This document shows, one piece after another, positions 9,088 to 17,741 of a DNA stretch of 64,000 bases (positions within the stretch are counted from its first letter, which is position 1; each line of letters starts with the position of its first letter). The stretch is from positions 124,001 to 188,000 of the forward strand of contig QBVD01000049.1 of the NCBI GenBank assembly GCA_003058525.1, given 5' to 3'. Under the pieces are notes generated by a model. That model did not search any database. It saw only the letters and a program-made list of their open reading frames with translations, and had not been told where the DNA came from. The translations under genes and the position numbers were made by a program. The stretch comes from a gamma proteobacterium symbiont of Ctena orbiculata. GTDB lineage: Bacteria; Pseudomonadota; Gammaproteobacteria; Chromatiales; Chromatiaceae.

Positions 9088-9223
9088 TCATTATTAAGTT
9101 GTCGTCATCAGGGATGTACACCAAGGACATAGAGCTCAGGAGAGCACAGGGACGATAAGCTTAGCCAACCAAGCCGACGACTATAAGCCCAACTGCAAGG
9201 AATGCGGTTGGGCTTCTTCTTTT
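9088..9223 (+). ncRNA. Probable RsmY/RsmZ/CsrB-type CsrA-sequestering small RNA
   Basis: A gene-free stretch of about 135 nt ends in a strong intrinsic terminator and contains five GGA sites: CAGGGATG (9110s), CAAGGACA (9122-9129), CAGGAGAG, CAGGGACG and AAGGAAT in the terminator loop. Several lie in hairpin loops: GCTC-AGGA-GAGC (9134-9145), CATC-AGG-GATG (9106-9116) and the AGGAA loop at 9198-9202. Tandem GacA-box-like sites lie 45-80 nt upstream. Size, GGA-in-loop pattern, terminator and upstream box all match RsmY/RsmZ-type RNAs that titrate CsrA/RsmA. The transcription start (about 9088) is an estimate from an AT-rich -10-like stretch near 9076-9086. There is no protein similarity or open frame. 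Confidence 0.72.
9185..9223 (+). terminator. Intrinsic terminator of the small RNA
   Basis: Arms 9185-9197 and 9203-9215 pair over 13 bp with one G-T pair; the loop is AGGAA, followed by TCTTCTTTT. The T-tract is on the plus strand only, so it terminates plus-strand transcription and does not serve typA or pip, which are on the minus strand. Confidence 0.85.
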
Positions 9224-9309
9224 ATACATGACTGACATTACCTCAGACCCGCCATTCTGCCAAACCGGAAATTAATAAACGTATCCGATCCAGGATCTGT
9301 TGCCTTGCC

Positions 9310-11124
9310 CTACAGCTCCCGTGATGCACGTTTGCGCTCATGCTCCCTGAGGTGCTTTTTGCGCAACCTGATGGCACCCGGAGTGACTTCCACCAGTTCG
9401 TCATCCTCAATGAACTCCAACGCCTGCTCGAGGCTATATTGCAGCGGGGGCGTCAGAATGATTGAGTCGTCCTTTCCGGCGGCCCGAATGTTGGTTAATT
9501 GCTTGCCTTTCAGAGGATTAACCACCAGATCGTTTTCCCGGGAGTTGATACCCACTATCTGCCCCTCATAGACATCATCACCCGGCGAGGCGAAAAGCCT
9601 GCCTCGCTCCTGGAGGTTAAATAGGGCATATCCAAGCACCTTACCCTGGCCATTGGCGATTAATACGCCGTTTTTCCTCGCGGCTATCCCCCCTTGCTGG
9701 GTGGGACCATAGTGATCGAAAACATGGTAGATCAACCCGGTGCCTGAAGTGGTGGTCATAAATTCGGTCTGAAAACCGATCAATCCCCGGGAGGGTATGA
9801 TGTAGTCGAGTCGGACTCTTCCTTTGCCATCCGGCACAATATCCTTGAGTTCACCCTTGCGCGCACCCAGTGCCTCCATGATGCTGCCCTGATCCTTCTC
9901 CTCCACATCCACGGTCAACTGCTCGTAAGGCTCGCACACCTCTCCCTCGACTTCGCGAAAGATGACCTCCGGCCGGGATACGGCCAGTTCATAACCCTCA
10001 CGGCGCATGTTCTCGATCAAGACCGAAAGATGCAGTTCACCCCGCCCGGAAACCTTGAACTTCTCCGGGTCTGTCCCTTCCTCGACCCGCAGTGCCACAT
10101 TGTGTATCAGCTCTCGCTCGAGGCGCTCTTTAAGTTGTCTGGAGGTGAGATATTTACCTTCCAGTCCGGCAAAGGGCGAGGTATTGACCTGAAAGGTCAT
10201 TGAGACGGTGGGCTCATCCACGGACAGTGGAGGCATCGCTTCTACATGCTCCGGATCGCAGAGGGTGTCGGAGACATTGGGCGCCTCCAGTCCGCTGATG
10301 GCAATGATGTCTCCGGCGCTGGCCTGGTCGACCTCGAAGCGCTCCAGACCGAGGTAACCGTAGACTATCCCTATCTTGCCGCGGTGCTGTTCTCCATCAT
10401 ATTTCACCACGGTGACCTGTTGATTGGGTTTCACCGTACCGCGGGTCACTCTACCCACCGCGATCGCCCCGACATAGCTGTTGTAGTCCAGATTGGAGAT
10501 CTGCATCTGGAAGGGGCCGTCCGGATCGACTTCAGGCGCCGGGCAGTGATTGACAATCGTTTCGAACAGCGGCCGCATGTCGCCCTGATTCACATGACTC
10601 TCCAGACCTGCGTAACCATTGACCGCCGAGGCGTAGATGATTGGGAAATCGAGCTGCTCGTCAGTTGCACCGAGACGGTCGAACAACTCAAATACCTGAT
10701 CGATAACCCAGTCGGGTCTCGCCCCCGGTTTATCGATCTTGTTCACCACCACAATGGGTCGCAGGCCGTGCTTGAACGCCTTCTGGGTGACGAACCGGGT
10801 CTGTGGCATGGGGCCTTCCTGGGCATCCACCAACAATAGTACTGAATCGACCATTGACAGCACACGCTCCACCTCACCACCGAAATCGGCATGTCCAGGT
10901 GTATCGACAATATTGATACGATATTCCCTCCAGCGGATGGCCGTGTTCTTAGACAGGATAGTGATACCCCGTTCCCTCTCCTGATCGTTGGAGTCCATGA
11001 CGCGCTCGACATTGCCAAAACGCTCACCCAGGGTTCCAGACTGTTTCAACAGTTCATCCACAAGCGTGGTCTTGCCATGATCGACATGCGCGATAATGGC
11101 GATATTTCTTAGGTTCTCGATCAC
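9310..11124 (-). CDS. typA: Ribosome-associated GTPase TypA/BipA
   Basis: A 604-residue translational GTPase of the EF-G/LepA superfamily, involved in ribosome assembly and stress or low-temperature growth. G-domain motifs: [15 protein letters not shown] (P-loop), the RERGITI switch, [14 protein letters not shown] and [15 protein letters not shown]-like domains follow, then the BipA-specific C-terminal part ([28 protein letters not shown]). The length is normal for the family. It appears monocistronic, with a 727-bp AT-rich region upstream. Confidence 0.97.
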   Translation of the reverse strand: MIENLRNIAIIAHVDHGKTTLVDELLKQSGTLGERFGNVERVMDSNDQERERGITILSKNTAIRWREYRINIVDTPGHADFGGEVERVLSMVDSVLLLVDAQEGPMPQTRFVTQKAFKHGLRPIVVVNKIDKPGARPDWVIDQVFELFDRLGATDEQLDFPIIYASAVNGYAGLESHVNQGDMRPLFETIVNHCPAPEVDPDGPFQMQISNLDYNSYVGAIAVGRVTRGTVKPNQQVTVVKYDGEQHRGKIGIVYGYLGLERFEVDQASAGDIIAISGLEAPNVSDTLCDPEHVEAMPPLSVDEPTVSMTFQVNTSPFAGLEGKYLTSRQLKERLERELIHNVALRVEEGTDPEKFKVSGRGELHLSVLIENMRREGYELAVSRPEVIFREVEGEVCEPYEQLTVDVEEKDQGSIMEALGARKGELKDIVPDGKGRVRLDYIIPSRGLIGFQTEFMTTTSGTGLIYHVFDHYGPTQQGGIAARKNGVLIANGQGKVLGYALFNLQERGRLFASPGDDVYEGQIVGINSRENDLVVNPLKGKQLTNIRAAGKDDSIILTPPLQYSLEQALEFIEDDELVEVTPGAIRLRKKHLREHERKRASREL

Positions 11125-11851
11125 TGAAACAGCCCGTCCGGTGTAAAAAAAGATGGCGGATTATACCCTTATCACGAAAATTATCTTTTTATTTTTTATA
11201 ATATATTTTATTTCAATGAGTTACAGAGCATTCTGAAGAGTAATAGTTATCTTCTATCGACAACCCCTTTTCATTTCATAACTTTCAGAATTACCCACAA
11301 GTTCTGTGGGTAACATTGTTGATAAATCCTGAAAACCACCCTCAAAGGCAGATAAAACGGGGGGATTCATTAAATCGTAAAAAAAATGAACAATTTGTTG
11401 TTAGCCTTTTAAAAACATAGAGTTAGATTGATATATAGGGCCCGTGCCCAACCTTGGTTCAGGTAAATGTCTGAGTCAATCCCTCAACCTTTCCCAATGT
11501 GCACAGTTTATTTTTATGATCTCGGCAAAAGCCTGTCTTTGGGCAATGTGGAAGCTCCTCTAGCAAAATGCGATCACGACTCCAGCTACTTCCGTGTAGA
11601 TATAACCTGCAATGCGATTATCCAGGTCATGCTGCTTACTCCTCGTTACTCCACGATTGGCTCTTTTTCAGACACGACGGTAAGAATCACAAGAAAAATA
11701 ACAGGTGCTAGTTAAACAGTTACTAATAATCAAATAGATTGGACTTCTTCTAAAGCTTGCACTCTGGGACGAATATGGACAGGATAGAGCGAGACGCAAC
11801 CTGAGCAAAAAATAAAGCCGGGGTTGGAATTTCAACACCAATACCTACGAG
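11125..11851. other. AT-rich gene-poor intergenic region between typA and moxR
   Basis: These 727 bp separate the divergent typA and moxR genes and must hold both promoters. A perfect 9-bp inverted repeat TTACCCACA-AGTTC-TGTGGGTAA lies at 11291-11313. Each arm is one base away from the DnaA-box consensus TTATNCACA. The stretch 11160-11215 is almost pure A/T. An 82-codon open frame at 11467-11715 has no recognisable features and I do not call it a gene. Confidence 0.6.
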
Positions 11852-11893
11852 TTGCGCGACTTAAAACAAGCAGAAAATGAAGTAGAACCATCC

Positions 11894-12850
11894 ATGAACT
11901 CATCCGACCTTGCTCCGCTCCGTGAACATTTGGCTTCGCGTGTCATCGGCCAGACCAGTTTTATCGAAAGTATGTTGATCTGTCTTCTCAGTGACGGTCA
12001 TCTACTCATCGAGGGTTTGCCCGGCCTTGCTAAAACCACTGCCGTAAAGGCTCTGGCGGAGGCCATTGAAGGCGATTTTCACCGTGTCCAGTTTACACCT
12101 GATCTTCTGCCGTCCGACCTCATCGGTACCGATATCTATCGCCATGAAAAGGGTGAATTCGAATTCCGCCAGGGGCCGCTGTTCCACAATATCCTGCTTG
12201 CGGACGAGGTCAACCGGGCACCGGCTAAGGTACAGTCGGCGTTACTGGAGGCGATGGGAGAACAACAGATCACGGTAGGTCAGACAACCTACCCGCTGCC
12301 CTCATTCTTTATGGTACTGGCAACCCAGAACCCGGTTGAACAGGAAGGCACCTATCACCTGCCGGAGGCCCAACTCGATCGCTTTCTGATGCAGGCCAAT
12401 GTGGATTACCCGAATCGGGCAGAGGAGCTTGAGATTCTGGACTTGGACAGTGCCCAGCAAAAACAGAAACCGACACCACCAGACAAACCATTGACGCAAA
12501 AGAAGTTGACATCAATTCGCCAACAGGTGGCCGAACTCTACCTCGATCCGAAGCTCAACAGCTATATCGTCGACCTGGTCCAGGCAAGCCGGGATCCCAA
12601 GGCCTATGATAAGGACCTGGCCCGCTGGTGTCGCTTCGGCGCTTCGCCTCGCGCCAGTATCGCATTGGCAAGATGTGCACGCGCCAAGGCCTGGCTGGAC
12701 GACGAAGAATTCGTCGCTCCCCACCACATTCAAGCCGTTGCCCCGGCCATTCTTCGACACCGCATCCTGCTGACCTTCGAAGCGGAGGCCGAAGGCATCA
12801 CTACTGACGATTTTCTCTCCCGCCTGTTGGATATGGTTGCCATTCCCTAG
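11894..12850 (+). CDS. MoxR-family AAA+ ATPase
   Basis: Chaperone-like ATPase usually paired with VWA proteins. The 318-residue protein has Walker A (EGLPGLAKTTAVKAL), Walker B (NILLADEVNRAPAKVQ), the sensor LATQNPVEQEGTYHLPEAQLDRF and a C-terminal lid domain. I start at the ATG at 11894; the frame extends 14 codons to a TTG, but the family start aligns with SDLAPLREHLASRVIGQ. It opens the operon moxR-DUF58-DUF4381-VWA-VWA-TPR-batD, the Bat (aerotolerance-type) arrangement. In this family the ATPase is thought to remodel or insert metal in a VWA-presented client; here the client is unknown. Confidence 0.93.
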   Translation: MNSSDLAPLREHLASRVIGQTSFIESMLICLLSDGHLLIEGLPGLAKTTAVKALAEAIEGDFHRVQFTPDLLPSDLIGTDIYRHEKGEFEFRQGPLFHNILLADEVNRAPAKVQSALLEAMGEQQITVGQTTYPLPSFFMVLATQNPVEQEGTYHLPEAQLDRFLMQANVDYPNRAEELEILDLDSAQQKQKPTPPDKPLTQKKLTSIRQQVAELYLDPKLNSYIVDLVQASRDPKAYDKDLARWCRFGASPRASIALARCARAKAWLDDEEFVAPHHIQAVAPAILRHRILLTFEAEAEGITTDDFLSRLLDMVAIP

Positions 12851-12871
12851 CCTGCAGGGCGCCGTATCGCT

Positions 12872-13783
12872 ATGAGCCTCTATCCCCATATCGATGATCT
12901 GCTGGAACTACGCCATCAGGCCCATACCCTGGGACTGGCCTCGCACCATCTGGTGAATACCAGCTTCAGCGGTCTCTATGCTTCCGTGTTCCGTGGCACC
13001 GGTCTCGATTTCGAAGAGGTGAGGGAGTACCGCGAAGGCGATGATATACGCAACATGGAATGGAATGTCACCGCACGCACCAACGTACCCCATTTAAAGA
13101 TCTTTCGCGAAGAGCGGGAGCGTAGCGTTGTTCTCTGTATCGACAGAGGCCCGCATATGAGCTTCGGCACGCGGGGTACTTTTAAATCGATACAGGCCGC
13201 CAAAGCGGCCGCCCTGCTCGGCTGGGCCGCATCCAAGCTGCATGACAGGGTTGGGGGCATGCTGTTTGGCGATAATCGCCTGGGGATGCAGTACTTCCGT
13301 CCCACCAAGGACCGCCGGGCACTATGGCGCCTGCTGCACGCCCTCACAAAAGAGGGCACCACTCAGCAACCGCATATCGATTGCCTCTCTGAAGCCTTGC
13401 AACGGGCCGACCGGGGTACGGCAACCGGATCTCTGATCTTTGTGATAGCCGACATGAACCGTGAGATCCAGGACCTGAAGCAAACCCTGGGTCGACTTTG
13501 CCAACACCATACCCTGGTGCTGGTACCGGTTGATGATCCAGCGGACAGGGAGCTACCCGATATGGGACAGGTCACCTTTGTCGGTCCTGACGGTAACGCG
13601 CTGGAGATCGATACCCGCGACCACCAGGCCAGAGAGCGTTATACGCAAACCTGGCATATGCGCCGGCACACACTGATCCAGTTGACCAACGTCCTGGGTA
13701 TACCTTTGATGCCGATTGCCACCAATGAAGAGATCCACCTGGCCTTGTCTCATGGCTTGGCGAAGCATTTTGGCAGGCGCTGA
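12872..13783 (+). CDS. DUF58 domain protein of the Bat operon
   Basis: A 303-residue protein with the DUF58 hallmark EVREYREGDDIRNMEWNVTAR, then a VWA-like fold (SVVLCIDRGPHMSFG). The usual MIDAS motif DxSxS is not intact (DRGPHMS), as in many DUF58 proteins. There is no signal peptide or clear membrane span, so it is probably cytosolic and membrane-associated through its partners. It starts 21 bp after moxR and ends 1 bp before the DUF4381 gene. Confidence 0.92.
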   Translation: MSLYPHIDDLLELRHQAHTLGLASHHLVNTSFSGLYASVFRGTGLDFEEVREYREGDDIRNMEWNVTARTNVPHLKIFREERERSVVLCIDRGPHMSFGTRGTFKSIQAAKAAALLGWAASKLHDRVGGMLFGDNRLGMQYFRPTKDRRALWRLLHALTKEGTTQQPHIDCLSEALQRADRGTATGSLIFVIADMNREIQDLKQTLGRLCQHHTLVLVPVDDPADRELPDMGQVTFVGPDGNALEIDTRDHQARERYTQTWHMRRHTLIQLTNVLGIPLMPIATNEEIHLALSHGLAKHFGRR

Positions 13784-14263
13784 ATGGACCCGTTGCGCGA
13801 TATTCGAGGTATTGACCCAGCCCCCTGGTGGCCACCCGCCCCCGGATGGTGGTTGCTGCTGGCACTGCTCCTACTGTTGGCGCTGTTGATCTGGCTATTC
13901 ATCAGGTGGCGCCGGCTCTATCCGTTAGGACGATGGCAACAGGACGCGCGACGCCACCTGCTCGCCTTACGGCGGCGCATGAAACGCGAGCCGGCGAAAC
14001 AGGTGGCAAGTGAGCTCTCCGAACTGCTGAGGCGTATCGCTATAGCCCGTTGCGGCCGGGAGGAGACCGCCGCCCTTACCGATGAGAACTGGCTCGACTG
14101 GTTGCAGAGCAACGACTCAAGCGGTTTTCTATGGCGTGAAAAAGGCCGGATACTGCTGGTACTCCCCTATGCCCCACCTGATCGCGATGCCGACAAGAGT
14201 GATCTGGCGCAACTGATCGATGCCGCCATCCACTGGGTCAGCGAGGAAGCCTGTCATGTTTGA
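13784..14263 (+). CDS. DUF4381 membrane protein of the Bat operon
   Basis: A 159-residue protein typical of the third position in proteobacterial Bat operons. A short N-terminal DPAPWWPPAPGWW segment is followed by one transmembrane helix (WLLLALLLLLALLIWLFI region, residues about 24-44). A basic, helical cytoplasmic part with LLRRIAIARCGREETAALT and ENWLDWL follows. It starts at the base after the DUF58 stop codon, and its end overlaps the next gene by 8 bp, so translation is probably coupled. Confidence 0.88.
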   Translation: MDPLRDIRGIDPAPWWPPAPGWWLLLALLLLLALLIWLFIRWRRLYPLGRWQQDARRHLLALRRRMKREPAKQVASELSELLRRIAIARCGREETAALTDENWLDWLQSNDSSGFLWREKGRILLVLPYAPPDRDADKSDLAQLIDAAIHWVSEEACHV

Positions 14264-15296
14264 GTTTCATTGGCCCTGGATGGCGCTCTTACTGCTGCTC
14301 CCGCTATTGATCCGACTCTTTTGGTCGCGCCCGCCGAATAGACAGCATGAATCGGTGGAGGGGATGCAAACCACCCTGCTGCATCCAAGCCTGACCCACC
14401 TGCAGGACGCCTTTCACACACACCAACCGCGCCAGCCCCTGAGTGCCCGCCTGTATAGCTGGCTGCTCCATCTCTTATGGCTGGCGCTGGTGTTGGCATT
14501 GATGCGCCCCCAATGGCTTGAACCCTATACCGAAAATCGCACCGCGGGATATGACCTGATGCTGGCTGTGGATGCCTCCCATTCCATGAATGCCCTCGAT
14601 TTCACCCTGAATGATGAACAGGTCAGTCGAATGCAGGTGGTGAAGGGGGTGGTTGCCAAGTTCATCGAGGGGCGACAGGGAGACCGCATCGGTCTGGTGG
14701 TGTTTGGCAGCAAGGCCTACGTACTCTCCCCCCTCACCTATGATCGCAATGCAGTCAACAGCCTTCTGAGTGAAGTGATCCCCCGTATCGCCGGTGACGG
14801 GACCGCCATAGGTGATGCCTTGGGCCTGGGCGTAAAGAAACTCAGAGAGCGACCGCAGGGATCCAGGGTCTTGTTGCTGATTGCCGACGGCGAGAATACA
14901 GCGGGTACCATACCGCCCCTGAAAGCCGCCCAACTGGCTGCAGAGGAAGGAATTCGAATCTACAGCATAGGCGTTGGCAGCGATAAGAAGCGTGTACCGA
15001 TCATGGAGAATGGCCGCATCATTACCCGCACCGACCTGGGATTCAATGAAGCGGTCATGCGTGAGATAGCGGAGACCGCAGACGGCGCCTATTTTCGCGC
15101 CACCGACACCGCGGCACTGGAAAAGATCTATCTGCACATCGATGAGCTGGAAAAGACCGAGGCCGAATCCCGCACCGTATTCATCCCCCAACCTCTCTAC
15201 TACTGGCCACTCAGCGCTGCACTGCTGCTGTTGTTGCTTCTGGGGATCTATCCAGAAGGCAGGCAAAGGCGGCTGAGAGGGGGCGGTTATGCCTGA
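14256..15296 (+). CDS. BatA-type VWA membrane protein
   Basis: A 346-residue inner-membrane protein. It has two N-terminal membrane spans (residues about 5-20 and 70-90), a von Willebrand A domain with an intact metal-ion site (MLAVDASHSMNALDFT, TYDRNAVNSLL, IADGENTAGT) and a C-terminal span (YWPLSAALLLLLLLGIYP). I choose the ATG at 14256 because GAGGA lies upstream and the product begins directly with the first span. The frame extends 12 codons further into the DUF4381 gene. It probably presents its VWA domain on the periplasmic side, next to the second VWA protein. Confidence 0.93.
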   Translation: MFEFHWPWMALLLLLPLLIRLFWSRPPNRQHESVEGMQTTLLHPSLTHLQDAFHTHQPRQPLSARLYSWLLHLLWLALVLALMRPQWLEPYTENRTAGYDLMLAVDASHSMNALDFTLNDEQVSRMQVVKGVVAKFIEGRQGDRIGLVVFGSKAYVLSPLTYDRNAVNSLLSEVIPRIAGDGTAIGDALGLGVKKLRERPQGSRVLLLIADGENTAGTIPPLKAAQLAAEEGIRIYSIGVGSDKKRVPIMENGRIITRTDLGFNEAVMREIAETADGAYFRATDTAALEKIYLHIDELEKTEAESRTVFIPQPLYYWPLSAALLLLLLLGIYPEGRQRRLRGGGYA

Positions 15297-16317
15297 ATCG
15301 CTGTTTCACTTTGCCCGTCCGGAATGGCTGTTCGCCCTGCTCGGCCTGATTCCGGTCCTTGGGTGGCTGATCTACAGTGTAGTACGTCCTGCTAAAGGTC
15401 CTCTTCACCGCTATGCCGACGAACACCTGCTGCCACACCTGACGGGGGTGAGGGAACTGAGTGTGGACGAGCGCTGGAGTCGATTCACACGCTGGGGTCT
15501 GTTATGGATTCTGCTGGTATTGGCATTGGCTGGTCCACGCTGGGACTACACCGATATCGATGCCTTCTCGCCAGCCAGTGATCTGGTCATTTTGATGGAC
15601 ATCTCCCGTTCTATGAACGTAGCTGATGTACCGCCATCCCGCCTGGCTCGGGCGCGCCAGGAGGTGCAGGATCTGGTTGCGCTGAACAGGGAAGTGCGTA
15701 TCGGCATGATCGCCTTTGCAACCGTGCCCCATGTGGTGGCTCCGATTACCGAAGACACTCAAAGCATCCTCAACGCATTGCCGGCAGTCTCTTCCGACCT
15801 GGCCAATCTCCAGGGCAGCCGCCTGATCGCCGCATTGGAACGTACTCAGCAACTGCTCGGTAGTGAAGGCACCAAGAGTTCAAGCAGTATCCTGTTGATC
15901 AGTGATGGAGATTTTGACGAGCCAGGACTCTTGCAGCGAATCGAGGATCTCGCGGAACAGGGCATCGTCTTGCACACCATGGGTATAGGCACAACGGGGG
16001 GTGGTCCCGTGCCTGCCCGCGTTGGCCAGAGTGAGTTGATGAGAGAGCGGAGCGGCAAGATCATTGAATCCCGACTCAACGAATCCCTGTTGCAACAACT
16101 CGCACAGGCAGGGGGCGGTCATTATCAGCGTGCTGACTTTCGAGACCAGGACAGCCGCAATATTCTGAAACTTGCCATCGGCGATGTCGGTAGACCGACC
16201 CCCACAGAGGAGAAGACCCGGGTTTGGAATGAGCGCTTCTACTGGTTGATTTTCCCCTTACTGCTATTCCTGCTATCCCGTTTCAGGGTGAGACGACCGG
16301 GAGAGACCCAGGCATGA
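15289..16317 (+). CDS. BatB-type VWA membrane protein
   Basis: A 342-residue second VWA protein of the operon, overlapping the first by 8 bp. N-terminal spans are at residues about 10-27 and 60-80. The VWA domain has the MIDAS motif VILMDISRSMNVADVP. A closing membrane span (FYWLIFPLLLFLLSRF) precedes a basic tail. The alignment with BatB rests on gene order and the DISRSM motif. The end overlaps the TPR gene by 4 bp. Confidence 0.93.
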   Translation: MPESLFHFARPEWLFALLGLIPVLGWLIYSVVRPAKGPLHRYADEHLLPHLTGVRELSVDERWSRFTRWGLLWILLVLALAGPRWDYTDIDAFSPASDLVILMDISRSMNVADVPPSRLARARQEVQDLVALNREVRIGMIAFATVPHVVAPITEDTQSILNALPAVSSDLANLQGSRLIAALERTQQLLGSEGTKSSSSILLISDGDFDEPGLLQRIEDLAEQGIVLHTMGIGTTGGGPVPARVGQSELMRERSGKIIESRLNESLLQQLAQAGGGHYQRADFRDQDSRNILKLAIGDVGRPTPTEEKTRVWNERFYWLIFPLLLFLLSRFRVRRPGETQA

Positions 16318-17741
16318 AGATCCTCTATCTCTCCGCAACACTCCTCCTGTCTGCCTCACTGTCAGAAGCCAACTGGTTTCTGAATCAGGAGCAACAGGCA
16401 GCAGAGAACTACAACCAAGGTCACTATGAGGAGGCGGCGAAGGAATTCGAGGACCCCTATCGCCGAGGGGTCGCTCACTACCGCACCGGCGACTACCAGG
16501 CTGCCAGCGAGGATTTCAGCAAGGTAGAGCGGGAGGAGGTCAAACTGGATGCCCGTTACAACCAGGGTAACAGCCGCTACAAACTGGAGGACTACCAGGG
16601 CGCCATCGAAGCCTATGAACAGGTACTGGAAAGCGATCCGGACCATACCGATGCACGCCACAATCTGGCCCTGGCGAGAGAAAAACTGGCACAGCAACCC
16701 AAAGACGAGGAAGAGGAAATAGAGGAGGAACAGGAATCCGAGACGGAGGAAAAAGAGTCTGAGTCGAGTGAGGAGCAACAGGAGCAGGAGCAGCAGTCCG
16801 GCGAAGAGCAACAGGAGCAACAGCAGTCTGGCGAAGAGCAACAGGAGCAACAGCAGTCCGGCGAAGAGCAACAGGAGCAGCAGCAATCCGGCGAAGAGCA
16901 ACAGGAGCAGCAGCAGTCCGGCGAAGAGCAACAGGAGCAGCAGCAGTCCGGCGAGCAACAACAGGAGCAGCAGCAATCCGGCGAGCAACAACAGGAGCAA
17001 CAGCAGTCCGGCGAGCAACAACAGGAGCAGCAGCAATCCGGCGAGCAACAACAGGAGCAACAGCAGTCCGGCGAGCAACAACAGGAGCAGCAGCAATCCG
17101 GCGAGCAGCAAGGAGAAGCGCAACAAACCGGCCAACGACAACAGGAAAAACCCTCGGAGGATGGCAAAAAACAGCAGGATGAAGAGCAGGAATCCGGCGA
17201 TCGGAAGGAGAGCGAAGAGCAGCAGGATGGCAGCGAGACATCGGCAGAGCAGCAAGAGATGAGTGGGGAGCAGGAACGGCAGCAGGATAAGAGTGACGGT
17301 GAGGCATTCAGGGAAGAGCAACAGACCGAATCAGGCGAGGAAGAGCCGCAGGATCAACCACGCGAGGGCGAACAAGCTGATGAAAAGTCTGCTAATCTCG
17401 ATGCAAAGGGAGATGAGGAGGAGAAACAGGCACCTGGATCACAACGGCGCGACGAACTGGGTCGGGATACCGGTGAACGCCATGTCCGCCCGGAAGATGA
17501 GGCCCGTTCCGAGGCAGTGGATCAGGTGGATCAAAGCGATCAGCCCCAGGAAAGTGAGCAACAAGCTGATGGGGAGGGTATTAAAAAGACCCGTTTAAGC
17601 GGTGCAAACGCATTGATGGAACAATGGCTGGATCAAGTTGAGGGAGACCCGGCCCAACTGATGCAACAGCAGTTCAGATTGGAAGAGTATAAATACCTTC
17701 GTAGCCGAGGCGGCCGCGATACGGAGACAAGACCCTGGTGA
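16314..17741 (+). CDS. BatC-type TPR protein with expanded Gln/Glu repeat tract
   Basis: A 475-residue protein with a signal peptide (MKILYLSATLLLSASLSEA) and two or three tetratricopeptide units to about residue 125 (YEEAAKEFEDPYRRGVAHYR, YNQGNSRYKLEDYQGAIEAY). Most of the rest is a highly acidic, glutamine-rich low-complexity region. Its core is ten or more copies of a ten-residue unit (GEEQQEQQQS / GEQQQEQQQS) encoded by an exact 30-bp tandem repeat (16801-17100). BatC proteins usually have a TPR part and a shorter acidic linker, so the repeat is an expansion. The C-terminal part LSGANALMEQWLDQVEGDP and LMQQQFRLEEYKYLR is the conserved end. It overlaps batD by 4 bp. Confidence 0.9.
   Translation: MKILYLSATLLLSASLSEANWFLNQEQQAAENYNQGHYEEAAKEFEDPYRRGVAHYRTGDYQAASEDFSKVEREEVKLDARYNQGNSRYKLEDYQGAIEAYEQVLESDPDHTDARHNLALAREKLAQQPKDEEEEIEEEQESETEEKESESSEEQQEQEQQSGEEQQEQQQSGEEQQEQQQSGEEQQEQQQSGEEQQEQQQSGEEQQEQQQSGEQQQEQQQSGEQQQEQQQSGEQQQEQQQSGEQQQEQQQSGEQQQEQQQSGEQQGEAQQTGQRQQEKPSEDGKKQQDEEQESGDRKESEEQQDGSETSAEQQEMSGEQERQQDKSDGEAFREEQQTESGEEEPQDQPREGEQADEKSANLDAKGDEEEKQAPGSQRRDELGRDTGERHVRPEDEARSEAVDQVDQSDQPQESEQQADGEGIKKTRLSGANALMEQWLDQVEGDPAQLMQQQFRLEEYKYLRSRGGRDTETRPW
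16801..17100 (+). repeat. 30-bp tandem repeat, ten units, inside the BatC-like gene
   Basis: Ten contiguous 30-bp units. The first seven or so begin GCGAAGAGCAACAGGAG and the later ones GCGAGCAACAACAGGAG. The 60-bp blocks 16981-17040 and 17041-17100 are identical, indicating a recent duplication of a two-unit block. A divergent unit precedes the array at about 16770-16800. The unit length is a multiple of three, so gain or loss keeps the frame. Confidence 0.95.

Noticed and set aside
11160-11320. Replication origin
   Set aside because: Only two imperfect DnaA-like boxes, and no dnaA, dnaN, gidA or other origin-linked gene nearby.
11467-11715. 82-codon plus-strand open frame between typA and moxR
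   Set aside because: No motif, weak ribosome-binding site, and located in an AT-rich promoter region.
16801-17100. Tandem repeat considered as a CRISPR array
   Set aside because: Units are contiguous without spacers and encode an in-frame peptide repeat.
16362-17321. Long minus-strand open frames (319 and 255 codons) opposite the BatC-like gene
   Set aside because: Leucine or Pro/Ala-Ala repeat products mirror the 30-bp tandem repeat. The plus-strand frame has the signal peptide, TPRs and operon context.
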